DNA of 64,000 bases from CAYNLK01 sp964398055. GTDB taxonomy: Bacteria; Chloroflexota; Anaerolineae; 4572-78; J111. Position 1 is the first letter of the stretch. The number at the start of each line of letters is the position of its first letter. The DNA is taken from contig CAYNLK010000010.1 of the NCBI GenBank assembly GCA_964398055.1, positions 62,001-126,000 on the forward strand, given 5' to 3'. Positions 42,623 to 50,118 of this stretch are shown here, piece after piece. The notes below the pieces were generated by a model. The model made no database searches. It was not told where the DNA came from and was given only the letters and a program-made list of their open reading frames with translations. Made by a program: the position numbers and the translations under genes.

Positions 42623-43345
42623 TCACGTTAGGCTCTGGCTCACCATTGCAGAAACCATCCGATTAGCCTCCTCATACTTCTCCGGCAAGCCGATATCGAT
42701 CAAAAAATCTTGCAACACATAGCCCGCCAGGGGTAAGCCGTCGGTCAACATCCTGGGGAAGACATCGTGGCCAAAATCATAGGGTTGGCCGGCCGGAATC
42801 CGGGCCAACACTGCCGGTTCCAGAACATAGATGCCGGCATTGGCCAGGTTAGAAAAGACCTGCTCACGCGGCGGTTTCTCGGCAAAGCGAATAATCGCGC
42901 CTTTCTGATCGAGTTCAACAATCCCCCGGTTCCAGGGATCGGGTACCTGATAAAGCCCCAGGGAGGCGGCAACGCCGGCCTGGCGATGAAACTCAATCAT
43001 CGGACGCAGGTCGGCCCAGGTGAGCACATCCCCGTAATAGACTACAAAGGTGTCGTCAAAGAAAGGCTCCAGTTGCTTGACCCCGCCGGCCGAACCTAAC
43101 AACCGCTCTTCGACCGAGTAGCGCAGGTTGACCCCCCAACACCGGCCATCGCCAAAATAATCCATCACTACGGCCGGTAAGTGGTAAAGGTTAACCGCCA
43201 GATCGGTCAGGCCGCAGTTGCGGAGATGCACGATAATGTGTTCCAGCAAGGGGCGCCCCGCCAGCGGCAGCATCGGTTTGGGCACCTGGTCGGTGAGGGG
43301 GCGCAAGCGTCGTCCTTCCCCGGCGGCCAGGATCATCCCCTTCAT
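42623..43345 (-). CDS. Sugar-1-phosphate nucleotidyltransferase
   Basis: 240 aa. MKGMILAAGEGRRLRPLTDQ and VPKPMLPLAGRPLLEHII are the nucleotide-binding signature (GxGxRxxPxT...PKPM). VVYYGDVLTWADLRPMIEFH carries the metal-site Asp, and IIRFAEKPP and NAGIYVLEP follow. Of the GlmU/RmlA/ManC superfamily; mannose-1-P or heptose-1-P guanylyltransferase (HddC-like) are both possible, the latter suggested by the HddA and GmhB homologues nearby. Its ATG follows the TAA of the initiating transferase gene without a gap. Confidence 0.82.
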   Translation of the reverse strand: MKGMILAAGEGRRLRPLTDQVPKPMLPLAGRPLLEHIIVHLRNCGLTDLAVNLYHLPAVVMDYFGDGRCWGVNLRYSVEERLLGSAGGVKQLEPFFDDTFVVYYGDVLTWADLRPMIEFHRQAGVAASLGLYQVPDPWNRGIVELDQKGAIIRFAEKPPREQVFSNLANAGIYVLEPAVLARIPAGQPYDFGHDVFPRMLTDGLPLAGYVLQDFLIDIGLPEKYEEANRMVSAMVSQSLT

Positions 43346-44827
43346 TTAATAGGCTCCCCGGCTCTTGAGTACGGCCGGCACGGTTTGATACAACAAATGC
43401 AGATCGAGCCAGATGCTATAATTGCGAATATAGTACATATCAAGCATCACCCGCTCCTCATAGCTGACATCACTCCGGCCGCTGACCTGCCACAACCCGG
43501 TGATGCCGGGCTTCACCGTGGACAGGTTCATCCGCCATTTACCGTAGCGGACCAACTCGTCTTGGGTTATCATGCGCGGCCCAACCAAACTCATCTGCCT
43601 CAACAGAACGTTGAAGAGCTGCGGCAGCTCATCCAGGCTGGTTCGGCGCAGAAACTGACCAACCCGGGTAATACGTGGATCATCTTTCAGTTTGAAATTT
43701 TTCTCGAATTGATGACGCAACTCTGGGTCGCGAGCCAACCGCTCATCGGCGTCGACATACATGGTGCGGAACTTAAAGGCATAAAATGGTTTGCCTCCAA
43801 CCCCCACAACCCGTCGCCGGTAGAAAATGGGGCCAGGCGAGTTGAATTTGATGGCAATCGCAATGATAACCATCAGCGGCCAACTTAGCAGCAAGACCAG
43901 GCCGGCAATGATGAGATCGAGCATCGCCTTTAAGGCGACATCAGCGCCAGTTAGGCGGACCTTGTTGACGCTCAGCAGGGGTACATTACCAATCTCTTGG
44001 ACTTCAACACTGGTCGTCAGCAATTCATACAGCCCCGACGACAGGCGAATGGTCAGGTCATCCGAAACCCCAAAGACCTCAAATAGCCGGATGAGTTTCT
44101 CGCGCGGTAGAGCCGTGGAGGCAATGATAATCTCCTGAATACCGTGGTTCCGGACTATCCTTTCAATCGAGTCGATCGAACCCAAAACCGGAATTCCAGG
44201 AGTCAGCTCACTACCTGGTTCCAAATTATCATCAAGGATACCGGCCAGCCAGATACCCGCTTTGGGGTTTGTCTTAAGCTGCTCCACAATAGCCCTGCCT
44301 TCTTCATTGGCACCAATCACAAGTACGGCCGTTAGAAAGCGGCCCTGAGTTCGCATATATTGCACCAGCCGCCGAAAGCCAAAACGCCCCAGCAAAACGG
44401 TGAAACTGACGAACAACCAGGACAGCAGAACCCAACCCCGGGCGATGTTTTCTTCCACAAAGAAAATATACAGGATGAGCAGCATCATCCCCAAGGTACA
44501 GGCATTGAAGACAAGTGCATACTCACGCATTCCAGCAAAAAGATGTTTGAAGTGATAAAGACCGAATAAGGCCAGAATAATTAGCCAGATAGGCGCCAAA
44601 AAAAAGGTTATCTGTCGATAAAAATTAAGTGGGACGATCTCAGGTTGAAAATACCAATTGAGGTCAACTTCAAAACGAAAGAAATAGGCTAACCAAAATC
44701 CAAACAGCACCATCAATATATCGGTAACTATGAGACCAATCAACAACAAAACCCGCTCTGCCCAGCGGGCATTCACCGTAACTGGCAGTGAGCCGGTCAA
44801 TTCAAGAGACTTTGTTTGCATGGTCAT
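43346..44827 (-). CDS. Polyprenyl glycosylphosphotransferase (initiating, WbaP/WcaJ type)
   Basis: 493 aa. Four N-terminal helices, a CoA-binding-like Rossmann domain (AVLVIGANEEGRAIVEQLK, VLGSIDSIERIVRNHGIQEII), one more helix and the C-terminal transferase: KAMLDLIIAGLVLLLSWPLM, SPGPIFYRRRVVGVGGKPF, AFKFRTMYVDADERL, RRTSLDELPQLFNVL, VGPRMITQDELVRYGKW, KPGITGLWQVSGRSDVSYEE. It transfers a hexose-1-P to undecaprenyl phosphate and so starts repeat-unit assembly. First gene of the minus-strand block, with bipartite promoter copy D about 130 bp upstream; the nucleotidyltransferase is translated right behind it. Confidence 0.9.
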   Translation of the reverse strand: MTMQTKSLELTGSLPVTVNARWAERVLLLIGLIVTDILMVLFGFWLAYFFRFEVDLNWYFQPEIVPLNFYRQITFFLAPIWLIILALFGLYHFKHLFAGMREYALVFNACTLGMMLLILYIFFVEENIARGWVLLSWLFVSFTVLLGRFGFRRLVQYMRTQGRFLTAVLVIGANEEGRAIVEQLKTNPKAGIWLAGILDDNLEPGSELTPGIPVLGSIDSIERIVRNHGIQEIIIASTALPREKLIRLFEVFGVSDDLTIRLSSGLYELLTTSVEVQEIGNVPLLSVNKVRLTGADVALKAMLDLIIAGLVLLLSWPLMVIIAIAIKFNSPGPIFYRRRVVGVGGKPFYAFKFRTMYVDADERLARDPELRHQFEKNFKLKDDPRITRVGQFLRRTSLDELPQLFNVLLRQMSLVGPRMITQDELVRYGKWRMNLSTVKPGITGLWQVSGRSDVSYEERVMLDMYYIRNYSIWLDLHLLYQTVPAVLKSRGAY

Positions 44828-44962
44828 AGGGCTGCTTCTACCACCATCTGTTAAGTTAAAAATAACAAAACTACCGCGCTACAATATTCTTGGTTAGAGA
44901 TCAAGCAGAAGATAGGCAAAAATAACATGGGATACCCCTTTTCACCGTCTTTAACACAAACC

Positions 44963-45018
44963 AGTGTAACAAACCTTTATGATAAACACCTATGAATACA
45001 CTTAGAAAAAAGTTAGAA
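44963..45018 (-). promoter_or_regulatory. Bipartite promoter element, copy D
   Basis: Minus strand: TTCTAACTTTTTTCTAA (45018-45002), 30 bp, TGTTACACT (44971-44963). Spacer repeats TTCATA and TTATCA are at the 11-bp steps. It drives the initiating transferase gene and lies back to back with the moeA promoter at 45025-45053. Confidence 0.65.
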
Positions 45019-45024
45019 AGCAGG

Positions 45025-45053
45025 TTGAATTTTTTATATCCTTTTGGTAGAAT
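45025..45053 (+). promoter_or_regulatory. Sigma-70-type promoter for moeA
   Basis: TTGAAT (45025-45030), a 17-bp spacer, TAGAAT (45048-45053). Transcription would start near 45060 with a leader of about 80 nt. Confidence 0.5.
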
Positions 45054-45138
45054 TTGAGCACAACTTGCAGGGTTGCCGGGCGGCGGCAATAATATCAGGC
45101 CAACCTTGTTACAAACCGTGATGAAACAGGTAACATTC

Positions 45139-46434
45139 ATGAAAACAATCGATGCAAATTCACTCATCCCTGTTGAAGTGGCGCTGGCTACCATCCTGGC
45201 CAAAATAACCCCGGTGGAAAGCGAAATAATTCCCCTCACTCAAGGGCTAAACCGGATTCTGGCTGAACCGGTCGTATCGCCGCTAAATGTACCGCCGTTT
45301 GTCAATTCGGCCATGGATGGGTATGCGGTGGTCGCGGCCGATACAGCCTCAGCCTCGCCGGAGTCGCCGGTTGCCCTCAAAGTAGTGGCCAATATTCCGG
45401 CCGGAGTCTCAGTCACCACCGAATTGACGACCGGGAGCGCGGCCCGGATTATGACCGGGGCGCCGCTGCCCGCCGGGGCAACCGCCGTCGTTCGCTTTGA
45501 GGAAACCAGTGAACAGATATCGCCGCCCTCTGGAGCCAGCCTGGCCAGTGACGAGGTGCTCATTTACAGACCGGTTAAGGAGGGAGACAATATCCGCCCG
45601 GTTGGGGAAGATATCAAAACCGGCCAGACCATATTACCAGCCGGACACCAACTGCGTCCGCAAGATATTGGTGTTTTGGCAGCCGTTGGGCAGGCTAACG
45701 TGGCGGTCTATCGCCGGCCGCGGGTGGCGATTCTGGCCACCGGCGACGAGCTGGTTGATGTGACTGAACCGATTGAACCGGGTAAAATTCGCAACTCTAA
45801 CGAATATACCCAGGCGGCCATGGTCCAAAAGTACGGCGGTGAACCGGTGATGCTGGGCATTGCCCGCGACACCATAGCAGATTTGACCGCCAAAATCCGG
45901 CTTGGTCTGACGCAGCAGGTCGACCTATTCTTGACCTCGGCCGGGGTATCCGTGGGCGACTTTGATATGGTTAAAAATGTACTGGCCACCGAGGGTGAGA
46001 TGCAGTTCTGGCAAGTTGCCATCAAGCCGGGCAAGCCGCTGGCCTTTGGGCTGCTCCGTCACCGGCGTGAGGGGGTTGAAGTCATGGTCCCGCTGATTGG
46101 CCTGCCGGGTAACCCGGTCGCGGCGATGGTTGCCTTTGAGGTGTTTACCCGGCCGGCCATCCTGAAACTGGCCGGGCAAACCTCCTTTGAAAGGAAGGCG
46201 TTGCGAGCCCTCTTGGCTGAAGAGATAACCAATAGTGGACGTCGCCATTACATGCGGGGTTCTGTTTATCTTGAGGCCGACGGTTACCACGTAACTACTC
46301 GTGGCAGCGGCGTCCAGGTGCAGGGGTCGGGTATTTTGACCTCGATGGTTTGGGCCAACTGCCTGGTGGTGGTGCCGGAGGCGGTAACCTATCTGCCCGC
46401 CGGGGCGCCAATTGAGGTCTGGCCACTTGACTGA
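45139..46434 (+). CDS. moeA: Molybdopterin molybdotransferase MoeA
   Basis: About 431 aa. ATG 45139 has AGG 8 nt upstream; an in-frame ATG at 45121 is an alternative. Signatures: PPFVNSAMDGYAVVAADT, AARIMTGAPLPAGATAVVRFE, VAILATGDELVDV, KIRNSNEYTQAAMVQKYGGE, FLTSAGVSVGDFDMVKNVL (the molybdenum-cofactor-binding TSGG-like loop reads TSAGVSVGD), and PLIGLPGNPVAAMVAFEVF. Inserts molybdate into adenylylated molybdopterin in the cytoplasm. Domains I-IV are all present at near-normal length. It stands alone here, with no other moa/moe genes in the window. Confidence 0.92.
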   Translation: MKTIDANSLIPVEVALATILAKITPVESEIIPLTQGLNRILAEPVVSPLNVPPFVNSAMDGYAVVAADTASASPESPVALKVVANIPAGVSVTTELTTGSAARIMTGAPLPAGATAVVRFEETSEQISPPSGASLASDEVLIYRPVKEGDNIRPVGEDIKTGQTILPAGHQLRPQDIGVLAAVGQANVAVYRRPRVAILATGDELVDVTEPIEPGKIRNSNEYTQAAMVQKYGGEPVMLGIARDTIADLTAKIRLGLTQQVDLFLTSAGVSVGDFDMVKNVLATEGEMQFWQVAIKPGKPLAFGLLRHRREGVEVMVPLIGLPGNPVAAMVAFEVFTRPAILKLAGQTSFERKALRALLAEEITNSGRRHYMRGSVYLEADGYHVTTRGSGVQVQGSGILTSMVWANCLVVVPEAVTYLPAGAPIEVWPLD

Positions 46435-46540
46435 CGTTCATATTTCCATTAAACTCTCTACCACTTTGCCGGGGGTTGCTTGACCGGCAAATTCAAGTTA
46501 AATTCTAAAAAACTGTGGCTCCAAATGGGGGGAAAACAAG

Positions 46541-47221
46541 TTGACCAAATCCCGAAAACAAACCAAACCTCGCCCTAAAGCGGCCCAAAAATCGGCCATT
46601 TCGCCGGTAATGATCGGCGCGGTGGTCGCCGCGGCTATCTTGTTGGTGGCCGGTTTGATTGTGCTGGGTAACCGGCCATCCAGCGCCGGCGAACCGCTTG
46701 ACCTGAGTCCATTCCCCACCCTGGGCCAGGCCGATGCCCCGGTTACCATGGTCGAATTTTCTGATTATGGCTGCCAATATTGTCGAGACTTTGCGCTCTC
46801 GAAATTTGAACTGGTGGTAGCAGATTACATCGAAACGGGAAAAGTGAAGTACGTGGTGTATCATTACAACTTGGGTCGGCCGGAGATGGCCCTGGCCACC
46901 GAAGCGGCCTGGTGCGCCCAGGATCAGGGCAAATTTTCTGAATACCGGCACGCCCTGTTTGAAAATCAGGGCCGGCTTGCTTACGACCAGGCTTCATTAG
47001 TCGATCTGGCCGCCCGCACCGGACTGGATCAAACTGCCCTGGCCCAATGCCTGGCCAACAGAACCCATCGCGCCGACGTTGAGAGCGCCCGGCAGGCTGC
47101 GGTTAACCAGGGCGTTACTGCGACGCCGACGTTCTTCATCAATAATCAGCGGGTGCAAGGGAATCAACCCTATAATATTTTCCAAAGAACCATCGATCAG
47201 GAGTTGGCGCTGGCTCAATGA
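46541..47221 (+). CDS. DsbA-like thiol-disulfide oxidoreductase
   Basis: 226 aa from TTG 46541, with GGGGGGAAAACAAG upstream. Basic N-terminus and a signal-anchor helix (MIGAVVAAAILLVAGLIVLG). Thioredoxin-fold DSBA domain: APVTMVEFSDYGCQYCRDFA gives the CQYC redox site at about residues 77-80. An alpha-helical insertion follows, then VTATPTFFINNQRVQGNQPY with the cis-Pro (TPTF). Catalyses disulfide formation (or isomerisation) outside the membrane. Overlaps the VKOR gene by 4 bp, a classic oxidase/reoxidant pair. Confidence 0.9.
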   Translation: MTKSRKQTKPRPKAAQKSAISPVMIGAVVAAAILLVAGLIVLGNRPSSAGEPLDLSPFPTLGQADAPVTMVEFSDYGCQYCRDFALSKFELVVADYIETGKVKYVVYHYNLGRPEMALATEAAWCAQDQGKFSEYRHALFENQGRLAYDQASLVDLAARTGLDQTALAQCLANRTHRADVESARQAAVNQGVTATPTFFINNQRVQGNQPYNIFQRTIDQELALAQ

Positions 47222-47706
47222 GCGCTATTACTGCCAGGTTAAAACTAATTGCTGTTGATTGGACCCAGACCGTGATGATTTTATTGACTCTGGCGGGTTT
47301 GGGCGTCTCGCTCTACCTGATGTGGGGCTACACTGCTCCCGGCGCCACGCTGGCCTGCGGCAGTTCCCAGGGCTGTGACACTGTCAAAAATAGTGTTTAC
47401 GCCAACTTAATGGGCATCCCTCTACCGATCCTCGGCCTGGTCTCATATTTGGGGCTGCTACTGTTGCTGCTGGTCCAGAATCAAGCATCTGTCACCGCCA
47501 GAGGTTGGTCAGCGCACATTGCCCTGGCCATATTTGGCTTTTCGCTGGCAGGTGTGTTATATTCGGCCTATCTAACCTACATAGAGTTATTTGTTATTTA
47601 TGCTGTTTGCCGCTGGTGTGTCGCCTCGGCCATCATTATGGTCGCTATATTTGTATTGTCAATCATTAACCTGCGCAGTCAAAATCAATCTTATATTGAG
47701 GGATAA
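47218..47706 (+). CDS. Vitamin K epoxide reductase (VKOR) family protein
   Basis: 162 aa, four to five helices. LACGSSQGCDTVKNSVYANL (outer Cys pair and Ser), GIPLPILGLVSYLGLLLLLL, then YAVCRWCVASAIIMV with the CxxC that reacts with quinone. This is the bacterial VKOR that reoxidises DsbA in organisms lacking DsbB. ATGA overlap with the DsbA-like gene upstream; the hyperacidic gene starts 3 bp after its stop. Confidence 0.9.
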   Translation: MSAITARLKLIAVDWTQTVMILLTLAGLGVSLYLMWGYTAPGATLACGSSQGCDTVKNSVYANLMGIPLPILGLVSYLGLLLLLLVQNQASVTARGWSAHIALAIFGFSLAGVLYSAYLTYIELFVIYAVCRWCVASAIIMVAIFVLSIINLRSQNQSYIEG

Positions 47707-47708
47707 TC

Positions 47709-47987
47709 ATGGCCACAAGAATCATTTGCCGAGCAACCGAATGCATTTTCAACGATAATAAAACCTGCACGTCAGAAGAGATCGTTTATGATCCGGAGGA
47801 AGGTTGCTTAACTTTTGAAGTGTTGGAAGATTTGGTAGACCTGGAAGAAGAAGATTGGGAAGATGAAGAATTGATTGATGAAGATGAAGATTTGGGTTGG
47901 GACGAGGATGAAGATATCTTCCTTGATGAGGATTTGGAAGAAGATTTAGAAGAGGAAGAAGAAGATGACGATAAATGGAGGCTCTAA
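47709..47987 (+). CDS. Small Cys-motif protein with hyperacidic tail
   Basis: 92 aa. The first about 37 residues hold four cysteines (IICRATECIFNDNKTCTSEE, then EEGCLTF), reminiscent of the DUF1540-type Cys pattern. The remaining about 55 residues are almost only Glu/Asp with Leu/Trp/Ile (no basic residue until the final KWR). No signal peptide. It directly follows the VKOR gene (3-bp gap) and is followed by a terminator at 48039-48074, so it belongs to the dsbA-VKOR operon. Function unknown; a metal- or calcium-binding or thiol-buffering role is speculation. Confidence 0.7.
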   Translation: MATRIICRATECIFNDNKTCTSEEIVYDPEEGCLTFEVLEDLVDLEEEDWEDEELIDEDEDLGWDEDEDIFLDEDLEEDLEEEEEDDDKWRL

Positions 47988-48038
47988 GTAGCCTTAATCA
48001 CCATTTCTATTATCCGAACCGTTCACCGATCATAACTA

Positions 48039-48074
48039 GAGCCAGTGGCATCGTCTGCCCTGGCTCATTTTTTA
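48039..48074 (+). terminator. Intrinsic terminator after the dsbA-VKOR operon
   Basis: GAGCCAG (48039-48045) pairs with CTGGCTC (48060-48066), with inner GGCA/TGCC pairing, followed by ATTTTTTAA. Confidence 0.7.
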
Positions 48075-48126
48075 AGTTCAGTTTATTTGCAGGCTCATCG
48101 TGGCTTAGAAAGGTGGGATAGCGTTG

Positions 48127-50106
48127 ATGTCCAGGCAAACCGTAGACCTATTGCTAACCAATGGTTATCTGGTGACAATGAATAGCCAGACTGATTTATA
48201 CCCTCGCGGCGGCATCGCTATCTTGGGAGATCAAATTGTGGCCGTCGGCCCCAGCCAGGAAATTGAAGCTCAATTTGACGCGCCTACAATTATCGACTGC
48301 CGGCAGTGCCTCATCAGCCCTGGCCTGATCAATGCCCATACCCACGCCCCGATGACGCTCTTGCGCGGCCTGGCCGACGATCTGCGGCTGGATGTTTGGC
48401 TGTATGGCTATATGATGCCGGTGGAGCGAGAATTCGTTAACCAAAGCTTTTGTTATACCGGCGCTCTCCTGGCCTGCGCCGAAATGATCCGTTCCGGGAT
48501 CACCACCTTTTGCGATATGTATTACAACGAACACGAGGTTGCCCGGGCCACCGTCGAGGCCGGCATGCGGGCCATCCTGGCCCAAACCATTCTCAAATTC
48601 CCCTCACCCGACGCCACCAACTACGATGAAAGCCTGGATTATTGCCGCCATTTTATTGAGCAGTGGCTCGGCCATCCCCTGATTATCCCGGCGGTTGGAC
48701 CCCATGCGCCCTACACCGCCACCCCGGATATGCTCCAAAACTGTGTCGGCCTGGCCACGGAATATGATGTCCCGTTGCATATCCACATTGCCGAAACCGC
48801 GCTTGAACAGGAGAACAGCCGGAACCATTACGGTGTCACCGTGGTGCCCTGGCTGGAACAATTCGACCTTTTTAAGGCCAAAGTCATCGCTGCCCACTGC
48901 GTTCACCTGGCTGAAAACGAAATGCGCACCCTTCACCGCCACCGGGCCGGGATAGCCCACTGTCCCAGCAGCAATCTCAAACTGGCCAGCGGCACAGCCC
49001 CCGTCCAAAGACTGGTCGACCTGGGCCTGCACGTCGGCATCGGCACCGACGGCGCGGCCTCGAACAACGATTTGGATATGTTCGAGGAGGCCCGCCTGGC
49101 CGCTTTCCTCCAAAAAGGCGTTTTTGGCGACCCAACCCTGCTGCCGGCCAAAACCGTCTGGGGACTGGTGACTATTGAGGGCGCCCGGGCCCTGCACATC
49201 GACCACCTGACCGGCTCGCTGGAACCCGGCAAAAAGGCCGACCTGGCCGTCATCTCGGCCGACCAAACGCACCAACTGCCCCGCTTTGCCCGCGACCCGG
49301 AAGCTGTTTACTCCCAACTGGTCTATGCCACCAAGTCAACCGACGTGCGGGACGTGATTGTCAACGGCCGGATTTTGATGCGCAATCGGGAGTTGCTGAC
49401 CCTGAATGAGGCTGACATTGCCAGCCAGGCCAACCAGATTGCCACCCAGATCGATGCTTTTCTGATCGCCCGCGAAGGCAATGTTCTCTCCAAGCTGCTG
49501 GCGATCAGCGCCGATTTCATTCCTCAGGAAACTTTCGAAATCCAGGTCAAGATTCGCCTGGCAGAACCGCTTGATCTGGAGGCCACCCTGCCGGCCGCCG
49601 GCCTCCAGCCCTTTCGCCACTCGATCAGAGACCAGTACGATACCTATTTCACCTTTGCCGATGACGAAACCGGCCGGCTACGCTTCCGCGAAGATGAAAT
49701 CAAAGATGCCTATGGCCGCCTGAAGGAAACCTACTACACTATGACCCTGATGGGTCCGACTCGCGAAAAAGAATATGAAAACTCAATTCTGCTGACTCGG
49801 GCCCGTTACACCGCCTCGGTCAGCCATAGCCTGCGCTTTTATCGAGAGTACTTCAAGCCGGTGGCCGAGCAAGAAGTGGTCAAACATCGCCGCCGCTGCC
49901 ACCTGCTGTATAAAGAGACCGATTTCGCCATCAATCAGGATCAACTGGTCAGCCAGCCGCGGGGCGTTTTTCTGGAGATCAAAAGCCGCACCTGGTCGGC
50001 CAAAGACGCCCTGTACAAAGCCGAGTTGATTGGCGAGTTATTGGAGCAGCTTGGGGTTGAGTCGGCAGGTCAACTCAAGGTTGAGTACGTCGATATGGAC
50101 GCATAG
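48127..50106 (+). CDS. Amidohydrolase (MtaD/SsnA-like deaminase) fused to a CYTH domain
   Basis: About 659 aa; ATG 48127 (a TTG precedes it). Residues 1-about 445 are a complete cytosine-deaminase-type amidohydrolase: LISPGLINAHTHAPMTLLRG (metal His 71/73), VPLHIHIAETALEQENSRNH, KVIAAHCVHLAENEM, GIAHCPSSNLKLASG, IGTDGAASNNDLDMFEEARL. This fits 5-methylthioadenosine/S-adenosylhomocysteine deaminase and relatives. Residues about 467-659 resemble a CYTH triphosphate-tunnel domain: FEIQVKIRL (ExExK-like with Gln 473 in the second acidic place), IRDQYDTYFTF, GRLRFREDEIKD, VFLEIKSRTWSAKDALYKAEL. The two halves are in one frame with no break. I do not know of a standard protein with this architecture. 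Confidence 0.75.
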   Translation: MSRQTVDLLLTNGYLVTMNSQTDLYPRGGIAILGDQIVAVGPSQEIEAQFDAPTIIDCRQCLISPGLINAHTHAPMTLLRGLADDLRLDVWLYGYMMPVEREFVNQSFCYTGALLACAEMIRSGITTFCDMYYNEHEVARATVEAGMRAILAQTILKFPSPDATNYDESLDYCRHFIEQWLGHPLIIPAVGPHAPYTATPDMLQNCVGLATEYDVPLHIHIAETALEQENSRNHYGVTVVPWLEQFDLFKAKVIAAHCVHLAENEMRTLHRHRAGIAHCPSSNLKLASGTAPVQRLVDLGLHVGIGTDGAASNNDLDMFEEARLAAFLQKGVFGDPTLLPAKTVWGLVTIEGARALHIDHLTGSLEPGKKADLAVISADQTHQLPRFARDPEAVYSQLVYATKSTDVRDVIVNGRILMRNRELLTLNEADIASQANQIATQIDAFLIAREGNVLSKLLAISADFIPQETFEIQVKIRLAEPLDLEATLPAAGLQPFRHSIRDQYDTYFTFADDETGRLRFREDEIKDAYGRLKETYYTMTLMGPTREKEYENSILLTRARYTASVSHSLRFYREYFKPVAEQEVVKHRRRCHLLYKETDFAINQDQLVSQPRGVFLEIKSRTWSAKDALYKAELIGELLEQLGVESAGQLKVEYVDMDA

Positions 50107-50118
50107 GTAGCGGGAGAC

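Noticed and set aside
45060..45138. Molybdenum-cofactor riboswitch before moeA
   Set aside because: The leader is too short and lacks the expected multi-stem aptamer.
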